A DNA stretch of 64,000 nucleotides from Charina bottae (GCA_023362775.1 JALMGJ010000004.1:35766929-35830928), one strand, 5' to 3'. Positions 31,308 to 42,521 are shown, counted from the first letter of the stretch. The notes: generated from the letters alone by a model not told the origin. Numbers and translations are program-made.

Positions 31308-32186
31308 ATCAACCTGTACGCAGAACACATCATGCGACATGCTGGGCTTGATGAATCCAAGGCTGGAGTTAAAATCGCTGGAAGAAACATTAACAATCTC
31401 AGATATGCAGATGATACCACTTTGATGGCTGAAAGCGAGGAGGAGTTGAGGAGCCTTATGACGAAGGTGAAAGAAGAAAGTGCAAAAGCTGGGTTGCAGT
31501 TAAACCTCAAAAAAACCAAGATTATGGCAATGAGCTTGATTGATGACTGGCAAATAGAGGGAGAAAAAGTGGAGGCAGTGACAGACTTTGTATTTCTAGG
31601 CGCAAAGATTACTGCAGACGCTGACTGCAGCCAGGAAATCAGAAGACGTCTACTTCTTGGGAGGAGAGCAATGGCAAATCTTGATAAAATAGTTAAGAGC
31701 AGAGACATCACACTGACAACAAAGGTCCGCATAGTTAAAGCAATGGTATTCCCTGTAGTAACCTATGGCTGCGAGAGCTGGACCATAAGGAAGGCTGAGC
31801 GAAGGAAGATAGATGCTTTTGAACTGTGGTGTTGGGAGGAAAATTCTGAGAGTGCCTTGGACTGCAAGAAGATCAAACCAGTCCATACTCCAGGAAATAA
31901 AGCCAGACTGCTCACTTGAGGGAATGATATTAAAGGCAAAACTGAAGTACTTTGGCCACATAATGAGAAGACAGGATACCCTGGAGAAGCAGCTGATGCT
32001 AGGGAAAGTGGAAGGCAAAAGGAAGAGGGGCCGACCAAGGGCAAGATGGATGGATGGATGGTATTCTGGAGGTGACGGACTCAACCATTGGGGAGCTGGG
32101 GATGGTGACGGCCGACAGAGGGCTCTGGTGTGGACTAGTCCATGAAGTCACGAAGAGTCGGAAACGACTGAACGAATAAACAACAA
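31308..32186 (+). mobile_element. 5'-truncated RTE-BovB LINE
   Basis: Flanked by an 11-bp repeat AAGGGTTTAAG (31297-31307, 32187-32197). It starts inside the RT and ends with the BovB signature GAAGAGTCGGAAACGACTGAACGAATAA plus A-rich CAACAAA. Inserted in the L1-derived element, so it is the younger of the two. Confidence 0.92.
31320..32180 (+). pseudogene. BovB reverse transcriptase C-terminal half, frameshifted
   Basis: NNLRYADDTTLMAESEEEL holds the intact YADD catalytic box (about 31395-31430). Then come NLKKTKIMAMS, FVFLGAKITADADCSQEI, AMVFPVVTYGCESWTI and FELWCW. A frameshift near 31840 moves the reading to ..RVPWTARRSNQSILQEIKPD..LKYFGHIMRRQDTLEKQLMLG. A second shift in the TGGATGG run near 32047 restores GILEVTDSTIGELGM..TKSRKRLNE before a stop. 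All blocks match the BovB family. It cannot make an active protein. Confidence 0.9.
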
Positions 32187-32317
32187 AAGGGTTTAAGAAT
32201 ATTTATCTGGATTGCTTTTAGGGTTTGGCTGATTTCATTTATCTTTAACGATTTGGATTAAGATTATTAAGGTATAATAAAAAAATAAATGTCTATTTAG
32301 ATGGTTTTGGGTTTAAT

Positions 32318-32382
32318 TTATTATTTTTTTATTATTTCAATTTATTCCCCGCCCATCTCCCCTGCAAGGGACTCTGGGCGGG
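32318..32382 (-). mobile_element. Orphan L2-like 3' tail fragment
   Basis: Plus strand TTTATTCCCCGCCCATCTCC..CAAGGGACTCTGGGCGGG, the complement of the L2 3' terminus, about 65 bp, inside the L1-derived element. Confidence 0.7.
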
Positions 32383-32882
32383 TTAATATGATTAAGATTA
32401 TTAAAATTGTTGTATTATCAAGTACAGTGGCAGACAATTTATATGTTTTTTTTATTTTGATCTTTATTATAGTAGACAGAAATGTATAGAATAGTAGTAG
32501 GAAGAAAATAAATAAATGTTATCTTTGGGGGGGAAGTTGATTAGGAGGTTTATATAATTTTTTTTTCTTTTAATATAAGGGGAGGGAGTAATTGTATTTA
32601 GTGATTTTTACAATGTGCCAGTGGAATGATTTATAGAAATAATGTGATTTTGGTTTAATATAGAGTAAGGGATTGATTATGGAAAATTTTTGTATATCCT
32701 TGCTGTTAAAAGTCGGAAGTTACCTCTTTTTGTAACTGAAAAAAAAATTCTCTTGTGTTTCTACACTTTTTTAGTTTTTTCTCTCTTTTTTCTTTGTAGT
32801 TTTTTTGTTTTTCTGTAGCTTTTATCTTTGTTTGAAACTTAATAAAATTCTTATATAAAAAAACCCAGTAAGCTTCAGTTTA

Positions 32883-33344
32883 AAATGATCCCTGAGTAAG
32901 CTGGTCTTCCAAAGAGGATATAAGAAGGATTTCCAGCGGCTATAGGAATAGACTTCATTAAGTCATTCCTTAGCCTAGTAACCTCTGGAGAGATTGGGGG
33001 CAGAATTCCAGAATTCCTAGCTGCCATGCTGGCGACTAATTTGGGGAGTTATATTCCCAATATATCTGGTGAGCATTAGATTGGGAAAGGCTCTTCTTGG
33101 CAGAAGTGCAAGACATCTCTCTCAGGTTAATGCGGAGTAAGCAGTGCAAAGATACGTGTGCATTGCTCTGCTTCTTATTATTGATTGCATATTCCAAGGC
33201 TGTGCAGCACAATACAAACAGAGCAAATGAACAAATATTATGAGGATAATTTGGACAATGGAAGCTTAGCTGAGTCACAATTCTCATGCTTACTAGGTTT
33301 ACTTTGAAGGGAAAAAAAGTACATCTTAACCATAAGTAAAAAAA
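32883..33344. other. Non-coding stretch, no recognised feature
   Basis: Single-copy-looking. The minus-strand ORF at 33036-33347 shows no domain. Confidence 0.45.
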
Positions 33345-33480
33345 CATTTTCTAAAGGGTTAAACATGTTAGTCAGTTGCAGCAAAATCAACAAAGATGCT
33401 TGTGACCAAAGACTACAAGTGTATTGTGGTGTACTTTTTCATCTGATGTACATGGTAGATTATAATCCATCTAAACTTTT
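33345..33480 (-). mobile_element. Decayed amniote PLE-type tail repeat
   Basis: Minus strand reads ..CATCAGATGAAAAAGTACACC..TTGTAGTCTTTGGTCACAAGC then TCTTTGTTGATTTTGCTGCAACTGACTAACATG. This matches my memory of an abundant amniote repeat whose consensus carries CTGATGA, a short hairpin and CGAAAG, i.e. a hammerhead-like core, ahead of the block with TTTGTTAGTCTTTAAGGTGC. Here the core is ruined. Assignment from memory, not a search. Confidence 0.5.
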
Positions 33481-36048
33481 CTCACAATAAATGTAATAAA
33501 TGTGTTCCTGTGACACATTTATATATGGAACCTCCATGTTTGGAGACAGGATACTAGAAATTGGGGATCTGACCCCCTTCAGACAATGCTTGACTATTCT
33601 CATCGTCCTTGAAATTGACATTCTGGTTGGGCCATGGGAGTCCATCATCATCTCAAGGGCCACAATTTCCTCACTCCTGTAGTTTATCTTTGAATATCAG
33701 CTGCGGGAGAAAACTAAGGGGAGGGAAGACAGTATTGTATTCACGTCTTGCTTGTGAACTATATGGACAATAGTTTGAAACAGAATGCTGGACCTTTGAT
33801 CTGTCCAGCAGGGCTCTTCTTATGTCCATGTGAAACCACTCTGTTTCTTTGGGAAGCATAAACAACTGGTTGCTATTCTGTATCTTGCCGTCTTTGTTAA
33901 ACTTTGAAGAAAATGTACAATGCAAGCTGCAATAAAGAATATAAGGCTTGAAGAGAAGAGGGGGGTGAAAACAGTCTAAATAAGGGGGAAAAACAGGTTC
34001 TTGAGAAACTGTTGCCAAGAAAAAAAGAGAAATGTTAATAACACGTGTTGGGAGAGAGCCCAGAATATGGGGGCTAGCAAATACAGGCAACCGATAAACA
34101 TACACATAATAGAGGTGAGAATCTCAGAGGCTAGGTGAAGTTCATCTTTTTTTGAAGCGTATAGAACTGAACCAATAAAGTTACAGGCAATTTTCCAGAA
34201 TGTCAGCAATAAAACCACAAATGGGTAAACAGTCTACTATGGCTTAGCAGGGAAAGAAAACGAACCCAGTATCATCTGCAAAGAATAGAGGACAATGATG
34301 ATGTTAGTTGTGAAGCTGAATAGTTCCACTAAGCAGAATCAGAGGCTCCATGTTCAGTTTCCAAGGATATTTCCCTTTGGTTCAAGATTAGAAGGCTGCA
34401 TCGCTTTAAAATCAACTTACTGAATCCTCTACCTTTACAAATGGATTTCCCTGTCCTTTTCCAAAAGATACTCAATAGCCTTCTGTTTTGTGTGCCTGTT
34501 TTCATACTGGAGAAAAGTATTTTATCTGGCTCCTAAAAGTTGTGCTTGTTTAAATAGGCTTGATATAACAAGAGCATCACTGAGTATTGCGTGACTCCCC
34601 AAATTGAAACATATATTGCCTCTTACCATATCAGTGAAAAACACTGAATGCCGACAGTGGAAAAATAAGAACCTGGCCTGGAGAAGTTGAGAACTGTTTA
34701 CAATAAGCAAATAATCGTAAGTATTTCCCAGAAAGTAAATTGTTTGATTTTACTTGCGAGCAAATCCTATGATTAATTCTAGATTTTGTCATTCAGGGCC
34801 AAAGTACACATTATAAAGATATATATATATATATATACTTTACCCAACTTGAAGTGGCCCCTTTGAAACTGGACCGTCTATGTTTCCAGTCAGCAAAAGA
34901 GTCAGAGGGACCAGGGAGGTAGTATACCCGAAGCTCCTGCACACTTAGCCATAGAACAAAGCTTTTCGTTTCAGCCTGTCTCCCCAGGACTGAGTAAGAT
35001 ACGATTAACTGCTCCCTTTAAGGAAAGGTGATGAACCTCTGTTTATCCCCCTCTGGAGTACCCTCCATAGGGTATCTTTTTTTTCCTTCTGGCTACTACA
35101 CTGCTTTGAAGACTTAACTTCCCAGCAGCCAGGTGATTTATGGCCTGGCACAGTGGGAAAGAATGAATTCCTCTAGACAAAGGAAGAACTCATGAACCAG
35201 GCTTAACACCAGCAATATGGTATGACAGGAAAGAAGTCTTAGTAAGCGAAAGTAGGTGTGCGATTATCCTTTCCTAATTGGCATAATGAATGGGGGGAGG
35301 GGGCAGTACACAACAGCCTTATCATGGCCCTTACCAGATTTTGGTAGAAACAAAGGGGGTTGAAGCCGTTCTCTGCAGTCATTTCCTGTTGTAAGCACCT
35401 GAGCTTGCCAGGGTATAAGACTTCTTTTCTCCCAAACCAGCTAGCCCAATTTTAGTCTCAGATAATGAAATATTGGGAATTAGCCTCCTGGAAGAATGGA
35501 CACTGGGTCCCCAGGGTTTGTGTTTCCTGGAGCCAGAATCTGAGTGTAATCTGACCTCTGAGTTGGCTGAATGTCCTATCCTGAAGCTTTGGTAAACTCA
35601 TCACAGCTTTGTCATGCTTCTCAGAATATGCCCAGAACTCCAGCTGATGATATCCTGGAAGTCCATAACAAGAGAGCCAACTCCCTTGAGAATGATTTAG
35701 AGTCGCTCTCTGAGTGAGATGGGTGGTGACTAAATTTGAAAAACAAACAAACAAACAAACAAACTTTCCAACAGTCAGCAGCTACTGGAATCCAACTTAT
35801 TTCTAATTTGCGATACACTGAAAAGAAAATAGGCCAATATAGGCCAATAGGTTAACAAGCTGGCCAACAGCTGGAACACTGAAATGCCCTTAACTAGGGC
35901 TTATCTGGCTGAATGATTCTACGACTATCCTCTCCGAAGCAGCCTCAATAATGATTAATGCTCAGAAGCAACCCAAGGATACAGGGACCCTTCAGTTACA
36001 GGATGTAGGCCCTGAAGCTGGCCAGAAAGATTCTATGTTTAGCACCAA
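33481..36048. other. Non-coding stretch with two microsatellites
   Basis: (TA)n at 34818-34839 and (AAAC)n at 35742-35764. Otherwise no repeat, exon or RNA gene recognised in about 2.5 kb. Confidence 0.5.
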
Positions 36049-36143
36049 TACCACAGGCCCCCAGTTTAAGAACAAGTTCCGTTCCTAAGTCTGTCCTTAA
36101 GTCAAATTTGTATGTAAGTTGGAACAGTTATTTAGCATCAGTT

Positions 36144-37931
36144 TCAGTCTGGTTTCAGGCTGGGATATGGGACGGAGACTGCATTGGTCGCACTTATGGA
36201 TGATCTCTGGCAAGGACGGGATGGAGGAAGTGCATCCATCCTTATCCTTTTAGATCTCTCAGCGGCTTTTGATACCATCGACCATGGTATCCTTTTGGGA
36301 CGGCTCAGGGAGTTGGGGGTGGGCAGTGTAGTTCTGCAGTGGTTCACCTCCTTCCTCCAGGGCCGTTCCCAATCAGTGATGATAGGGGAGGAGAGATCTG
36401 ACCCACGGCCCCTCTTGTGTGGGGTTTTGTAGTTTTTAGTAATTTGTGAGATCAGAGTTATAGAAATATTAAGAAATAAATGAACTGAAAAAAACTTGCA
36501 GTAGAAAAATGCTGCTTTTTATTTTAAAACAAATAAACAGAAACTAAGCTTGCTTTCTTCAGCCGAAGAAGGCACATGGCTTAATTAACATAGCTCGAGG
36601 CAATTTGCCTCTCCGCACTCACCAACAACATAGTAGTACAGGAGTAAACACAATAGAAGAATTTACATTTTAAAGCTTTTACAATTTAAACTTGGCAGTA
36701 CCTGAGTGGAAAGGACTTGGCATGTGACCACTCACCTAGGCAACGTATTCCCAATTTGGGAAAGAATAAACAGGCAACCTTTCTGATTGGTCAAACAAAC
36801 TAGACTTGCAGGCACCAGCTATCAACATTCCTGAGGGGGGAGTTTGCAAGAGCATTTCTGACTCCCACAGGAAAAAACTTTTAAGGCTTGACTTTTAAAA
36901 ACTCAGCTTCCCATATTCTTTTCAGGATCATAAAATATATACAACATGGGGTGCCACAAGGTTCAGTGCTCTCCCCTCTCCTGTTTAACATCTATATGAA
37001 GCCACTGGGTGAGATCATCCGTCACCACGGGATGAAATACCATCTATATGCTGACGATACTCAGCTGTATATTTCCATCCCGGGTGAAGTAAGTGATGCA
37101 GTTGCCGCCCTATCTCAGTGTCTGAAGGCTGTAGGGGCCTGGATGGGGAACAACAGGCTTCGGCTGAACCCTGGTAAGATGGAGTGGCTGTGGATTGATA
37201 GCCTCTCGGGATCCAGGAAGTTGTCATCTTTGGTCCTGGATAGGGTGGCACTGCCCCATTCGGAGCCAGTGCGGAACTTGGGGGTCCTCCTGGACTCACG
37301 ACTCCTGCTTGAAGAGCAGGTGGCAGCCGTGGCCAGGAGGGCCTTTGCACAACTTCGGATTGTGCACCAGTTACGCCCATTCCTGGACCAAGATGCCCTC
37401 CGAACAGTCACTCATGCCCTTGTCATCTCCCATATAGACTATTGTAATGCGCTCTACATGGGGCTACCCTTGAGGAGTATCTGGAAGCTTCAACTGGTCC
37501 AGAATGCGGCTGCGCAGAAAATTATTGGGGCCAGAAGATCGGCCCATGTGACACCGTTGTTACGCGAGCTGCATTGGGTACCGGTTTGCTTCCAGCTACA
37601 ATTCAAGGTGTTGGTTATCACCTTTAAAGCCCTACATGGCATAGGGCCAGGTTACCTGAGGAACCGTCTCATCCCCAGAACATCGACCCGTCCCACCCGA
37701 TCAGCCAGAGAGGGCTTGCTGCGGACCCCATCGACTAAAGAGTTCCATCTAGCAGGGTCCAGGAGGCGGGCCTTCTCTGCAGTTGCGCCCACCCTTTGGA
37801 ATATCTTACCCCCGGAGCTGAGGCTGGTCTCCTCGCTCCCAACCTTCCGGAAAGGCTTAAAGACCTGGTTCTGCCGCCTTGCCTGGGAGGGAAATGCCAA
37901 TAGTTCCTCTTGGGGATGGCTGGTCCCATGA
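36144..37931 (+). pseudogene. L2 reverse transcriptase, disrupted by LTR
   Basis: Before the LTR: SGFRLGYGTETALVALMDDL, motif A ILLDLSAAFDTIDHGIL and ..FLQGRSQSVMIGEE. After it: motif [21 protein letters not shown], motif [15 protein letters not shown] (catalytic YADD intact), [14 protein letters not shown], and the thumb with [20 protein letters not shown] and ..[20 protein letters not shown]. Removing the 522-bp LTR and its 5-bp duplication rejoins one open frame to the stop at 37931, so this L2 was otherwise intact when the LTR arrived. The 5' part, including the endonuclease, is absent. Confidence 0.88.
36425..36946 (-). mobile_element. Solo LTR, 522 bp, inside L2
   Basis: Flanked by the 5-bp repeat TGGGG (36420-36424, 36947-36951). 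Ends are nearly inverted (plus strand TTTTGTA..TACAACA; canonical TG changed to TT at the left). On the minus strand there is a CCAAT box (GACCAATCAG, near 36785) and AAATAAAAAGC (near 36520) as a possible polyadenylation signal, so the element points left. No internal region remains, so whether it is an endogenous retrovirus or Gypsy-type cannot be told. Confidence 0.75.
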
Positions 37932-38344
37932 AGCCTCCCAGTATTCCATTTTTAACATTTTATTCTTGGATGCTATATTATGTATTATTGTAATTTTATA
38001 CGTATTTTTTAATCTTGTTTTATTGTGCACCGCCCAGGGTCCCTGATTGGGAGATGGGCGGTAATATAAATTTAATAAAATAAATAAATAAATAAATCAG
38101 TTAGTCAAATGTTTGTCTTAGTATATAGTATATATTTTACCTTTCTATGCACATAAAACTTTTAAGAAACACTTCCAAATACACTAAAACATCTTAAACA
38201 TAATAATACACAAAGTAGTATTGTGTATTTAACCCAAAATGTTGTACTTAACTCTAATTTTTAATATAATAGGCTTTGTGGCAGTCCATTCTTAACTAGG
38301 AATCGTCTGTAAACGGGACGTTCTTAAACCGAGGACCTGCTGTA

Positions 38345-38760
38345 CCAATATGCTTAACCAGACCAGTAAGAAGAGGAATTAAGTTTTTAAAAACCCCAAG
38401 AATATAAATCTGACCAAATGACCCAGAAGAAATGGTAAAATTAGTTTTAGAAAGCTGCACCAACAAATGGATAGATCTGAAACTGGAAAACCTAAAGAAA
38501 ATGAGGAAACTGGCCCAAAACATCCTAAGAAAGGTAGGAATAAAAAAGTAAAGTAGCCTGCCAGAATAACTTTGAGCTGGAAGGGGGGGGGGGGGAACTT
38601 AATAAAGACAATACCAAAGAGAAACCAACTGCTGGAGCAGGCATGCTGCTTCCTATGACACATTTAGATTTAGATACAACTGTGACTCCCAGAATCCCAA
38701 GATTAAGTGGGAAATCTTGGCATTTTTATGTCATTCCTTGTAAATGGGCATGTATGAATT
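38345..38760. other. Possible ORF1 part of LINE copy 2; polyG tract
   Basis: Broken plus-strand readings such as DQMTQKKW.. and ..WIDLKLENLKKMRKLAQNIL suggest an old LINE ORF1, upstream of the LINE at 39115. A polyG run lies at about 38584-38597. Confidence 0.3.
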
Positions 38761-39096
38761 ATTTTATTTATTTATTTATTTTCTATCCCGCCTTTATTAT
38801 TTTTATAAATAACTCAAGGTGATGAATATACCAAATACTCCTTCCTCTTCTTATTTTCCCCACAACAGCAACCCTGTGAGGTGAGTTGGGCTGAGAGAGA
38901 GTGACTGGCCCAAGGTCACCCAGCCGGCTTTCATGCCTGAGGCGGGATTAGAACTCACAGTCTCCTGGTTTCCCATTGGCTCCTTCCTAGGCCTGAGAGA
39001 CAGGGACTGGCCCAAGGTCACCCAGCCGGCTTTCGTGCCTCAGGCGGGACTAGAACTCAGTCTCCAGGTTTCTAGCCCGTTGCCTTAACCACTCCG
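38761..39096 (-). mobile_element. MIR/CORE-like SINE with duplicated inner segment
   Basis: Full tail (TTTCTATCCCGCCTTTATTATT on plus) and head (..GTTGCCTTAACCACTCC). The segment containing GACTGGCCCAAGGTCACCCA..GCGGGA.TAGAACTC occurs twice, at about 38902-38971 and 39005-39071, giving about 335 bp instead of about 250. Confidence 0.8.
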
Positions 39097-39419
39097 AAAC
39101 CTAAGAGTCTCCCAACTTAGCTACACTTCTTAGATTGCCTTCAGCCTGCTCTTCAGGCCAAAATTACTAAAGAAGGTATCATGGAGATAGAATACCTCTA
39201 CTACAATCAGAGAAATTGTTTTTTTCACCTCTGCAAGAATCACCTCAATTTATATGAATCTAAAAACTGGCTCAAAGAGAGAGGTATCATGATAACAAGA
39301 TACTTCAAGGAGCAACTCTTATCTAAGGATAGGGATGAGGACAATAACACTGTGAAAACACCAACCACTTGATTTAAGCCTATCTTCTCCCAGAGTGGAG
39401 TTCATAGCAAACCTTCCAG

Positions 39420-39481
39420 CATGGGGAATTCTGGGAGTTGAAGTCCACCCATCTTAAAGTTCCTGAGGTTGACAAACACTG
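39420..39481. mobile_element. Half of a hAT palindromic MITE
   Basis: GGGGAATTCTGGGAGTTGAAG to GACAAACACTG, the right half of the 6315-type element; the left half is missing. Confidence 0.65.
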
Positions 39482-40407
39482 CTCTAGCATATCAGATGAA
39501 GCCTTAACCATATGGGCAATTGTTTCATTAATCCATGATGAAAGTTCTGCCACAGCCATCATAAAGTCCTGCAAAAACAATGGGCCATAGGTGGAAAGTA
39601 GAACCTCTTTTTCAGATGATCAAGACTGGCCAACCATGAGATACCTAGAGGATAAGGAACTGAGTGATAGGATGAAAATAACTCCAGTTCCCATTTTACC
39701 AGTAATTGAGGTATACAGACAGACACATTAAATTAGATTAAAAGCTGATGACATGGTATACACCTTTCCTTCCAATCTAATGACTGGACTAGGACACACA
39801 GATACTCAGACCTCAGTAGCTTAACATTCTCTTCTCAACATAGCAAACACAACAAACATAACCTCAAAGTGAGTCAGCGACTGAATGGGTGAAAACCTAG
39901 GAAACCCAAACCTGCCACATGATGCAGCAAACAGGACTAGGCTTCAGCATAAAGGATAATGGATTAGGCTTTATCAATCTGGGTCTGGACCATAGTTAGC
40001 TGGAAAGCAAAGACTGTAAGTACACATTTTTCTAAACACACTCATGACATTGTCAGTCCACAAGAGACATGAATCCCTGAACAAAAGACAGGCTTAGTAT
40101 GCTTTGACATGATTTAGAACCTAGTCTATTCCACCAGCTAAGACAACTCTTATGGGATGCCCACAGGGGAGTTTTTCCATTCTAGTAATTTGGAAATGAA
40201 ATTTGGAATCTGCACAAATAAATTAGACTTAGTGGGGGAGTTCTAGATTGAGAGCAGATTTTCTCTAATAATCATTAATCATTTTAATAATCATTAATTA
40301 AAACCTTCCCCCAAGAACCACAAGATCTACAGCCCCTGACTGGTGGCCAGAACTCAGTGGACCTCAAGACATACTGGAAAGTAATTTCCCAACTGCTACC
40401 ATCATTT

Positions 40408-40776
40408 ATCATCATCATGGGGGGCGTGGTGGCTCCGGGGGGCGTGGTGGCTCAGCGGGTAAGATGCCAGGCTTGTCGATTGGAAGATCACAAGTTTGGA
40501 GGTTCGAATCCCTAGCCCTGCATGCGGAGTGAGCTCCCGCACTAGCTCCAGCTCTTGCCAACCTAGCAATTTGAAAGCATGCAAATGCAAGTAGATTAAT
40601 AGGTACCACTTCGGTGGGTAGGTAACAGCGTTCTGCGCGCATCATGCGGCCACATGACCGCGGAAGCATCTTCAGAGAACGCTGGCTCTTTGGCTAACAA
40701 ACAGAGATGAGCACCGGCCCCTAGAGTCGGACACGACTGCACAAATGTGCGGGGGTGGTGGTGGAACCTTTACCTT
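40408..40776 (+). mobile_element. Sauria-type SINE (tRNA head, BovB tail)
   Basis: 11-bp target duplication TACCATCATTT (40397-40407, 40777-40787). A box TGGCTCAGCGG (40448-40458) and perfect B box GGTTCGAATCC (40501-40511). The central domain contains AGCATGCAAATGCAAGTAGA and GGTACCACTTCGGTGGGTAG. The 3' end CTAGAGTCGGACACGACTG is shared with BovB LINEs, followed by the terminal CCTTTACCTTTACC repeat. The first 18 bases of the head are duplicated in tandem (40419-40436, 40437-40454). Confidence 0.92.
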
Positions 40777-40844
40777 TACCATCATTTTGGGACTTTAATA
40801 TAAGAATTGAGGATGACAAAAGTAAACTTGCAAATCATCTAAAC

Positions 40845-41078
40845 CAGAGCTTTCCAAACTGTGTGTCAGGACACGTTAATGTGTCGGCTGCAGTGTCTGG
40901 GTGTGTCGCAGCTGCTGCTGCCTCCGAACCCTGCCAGGATTCCATGCAGGTCCTAGTGCCTGCCTTGTGCCCTGCTGTAAGGGTGTGTCGCAAAATGATG
41001 CCCTGCTGTAACAGTGTGTCGCAAAATGATGCATGTCTAAAAAGTGTGTCACCAACATGAAAAGTTTGGAAAGCTCTG
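40845..41078 (+). mobile_element. hAT-type MITE, 234 bp, complete
   Basis: Ends CAGAGCTTTCCAAACT and complement; perfect 8-bp duplication ATCTAAAC (40837-40844, 41079-41086). It matches 6886-7236 in opposite orientation, with a shorter internal repeat array. Confidence 0.9.
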
Positions 41079-42484
41079 ATCTAAACAATGAGTCAAGAGA
41101 ATTACTAACACAGTATATGTCCCTTTTGAAGTGAGGGATGATAAGGATAATCCATAAGGATTCAAATTTTTATATTTATAAACCGAACTATCGAAGTTTG
41201 AATACGTCCTAACCTAGACACAATCCAGGAAATTACATTTTTCTTTCCCTGAATGGGCTAAGCACAATCAACCATGTACATGTCTTAAGTTCTGACAATT
41301 TTCCATCTCAAGAAACTGTAGTGATCACCAGCCTCTGACATTCCAATACTTCACTTTAATCAACATGAGCACAGTGAACATCTAACAGAGCTTAAATTAA
41401 CCAGTCATCGGAGAATTTAATGGTCAGTTATTTATTTATTTATATTGCAGAGGAAATCCATTATATTTATGTATACTAACAATATGCCATGACAAATTGT
41501 TACAAGCAGCCTCTCTTTGTTCTGACATCTTAAATCTCTACCACAGGATGCTTAAACCAAGATTGATAACAGGATAACAGGATGCTTAAAACCAAGATTG
41601 ATTCAAATTCCTGAAAATTGAGTTTTTCTCAATAGAGAGTGCAGAACTGCCTGCCTTAATATAAGATGTGCATGAAAGGTCAAGAAAATTATTCACCCAA
41701 AATGATATCAGAGCTAATAAAAATAAAAAAGACTATAAGACCTTAATTAAAAAGACCATCATGCCGGAGGCTGCTCCAGAATACTGTACCTTAGTCAGCT
41801 ATAAGCTTTAGGGACACATTGACTTTCTTGAAGTTAATAAATAGTGGCCCACCAGTAGATAAACCCCCTTTGGATCCAAGGGTTTCTAAGTCAAACTGGG
41901 AAGAATATACTCACTCCTTACATGCTCCCTTATATGACTATATTAATACCAGTCCAATTTTAGAGCTTGATTATATAAAACCATGGCATTTAGTCATGTG
42001 GATATAAGTCAAATGATGGATAAAGGCCCTGCCCTCCAACAAAGCTCCAAGTGAAGATTCCCTTTCTGGGAACTGACTTAAAGACAATCAAGAATGGTAG
42101 GATTGTATCTTATTCAAGATAGTTACTTATATCAATTTCACAGCCCATGTCCCAATTGTTATTCCAATCTTTAAGAAAGGTGATTGAAACTCCCCCGTTA
42201 ATTATAGGTCAGTTAGTCTCATTAACAACATAGCCAAGCTCTATGTAAAGCATTTCCTGCACAAACTGGAAGACTGAGTTGTTAACAACAATGTTCTTAT
42301 TGAGGAACAGGCTGGTTTTGATCCGGTTATTCTACCATAGATTACTGCTTTGTATCAACCCATTTGTATGTCCACATTGCGAAGAAGAAATTGTATGTGG
42401 CACTTGTGGACTCCATTGACTGAAACAAGTTATGGGTCAGTCTGTGGCTTGAATCATGTCAACTGGATTTCTATTTTCTTAGTG

Positions 42485-42521
42485 GAAACGTTTCACTCCT
42501 TATCCAAGGAGCTTCTTCAGT
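42485..42521 (-). ncRNA. Hammerhead-like motif, left arm of PLE palindrome
   Basis: Exact reverse complement of the right-arm motif. Transcription through both arms would give one sense and one antisense copy within a long hairpin. Confidence 0.45.

Larger units (their letters stand above)
30181..32865 (+). mobile_element. L1-type insertion lacking ORF2, itself split by BovB
   Basis: Bounded by a perfect 17-bp repeat CAGTAAGCTTCAGTTTA (30164-30180, 32866-32882). It begins with a 5' UTR-like, initially GC-rich block, has an ORF1-like frame at 30912-31298, and ends AACTTAATAAAATTCTTATATAAAAAAA. BovB sits at 31308-32186, and an L2 tail fragment lies at 32318-32382. Minus the BovB it is about 1.8 kb, with no RT or endonuclease motifs of L1. 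Confidence 0.85.
36144..38095 (+). mobile_element. 5'-truncated L2-like LINE inside the MITE
   Basis: Starts within RT at the FQSGF.. block and runs to the tail CCGCCCAGGGTCCCTGATTGGGAGATGGGCGG followed by (AAAT)n. A 7-bp repeat ATCAGTT flanks it (36137-36143, 38096-38102). A solo LTR (36425-36946) interrupts it. About 1.4 kb without the LTR. Confidence 0.9.
36051..38342. mobile_element. TA-flanked MITE, second copy, split by L2
   Basis: Left part 36051-36143 and right part 38096-38342 align with the intact copy at 2612-2944 (..AGTTCCGTTCCTAAGTCTG.. and ..TTCTTAAACC.AGGACCTGCTG), TA on both sides (36049-36050, 38343-38344). The copies differ at only a small number of positions. The L2 broke it between ..GCATCAGTT and TTAGTCAAATG. 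Confidence 0.85.

Noticed and set aside
37015..37437. Several ORFs antisense or out of frame to the L2 RT (and their twins at 59.6-59.9 kb)
   Set aside because: Shadows of the L2 coding frame; the same shadows appear in both L2 copies because the nucleotide sequence is conserved.
38345..38663. Hydrophobic minus-strand ORFs that look like membrane proteins
   Set aside because: Antisense of an AT-rich LINE-like region; the polyG tract interrupts, and there is no start context.
40448..40511. tRNA gene (A and B boxes at normal spacing)
   Set aside because: The boxes belong to a Sauria-type SINE head with a BovB tail and target duplications; there is no cloverleaf with a proper acceptor stem. 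The same holds for 54.7 and 60.9 kb.
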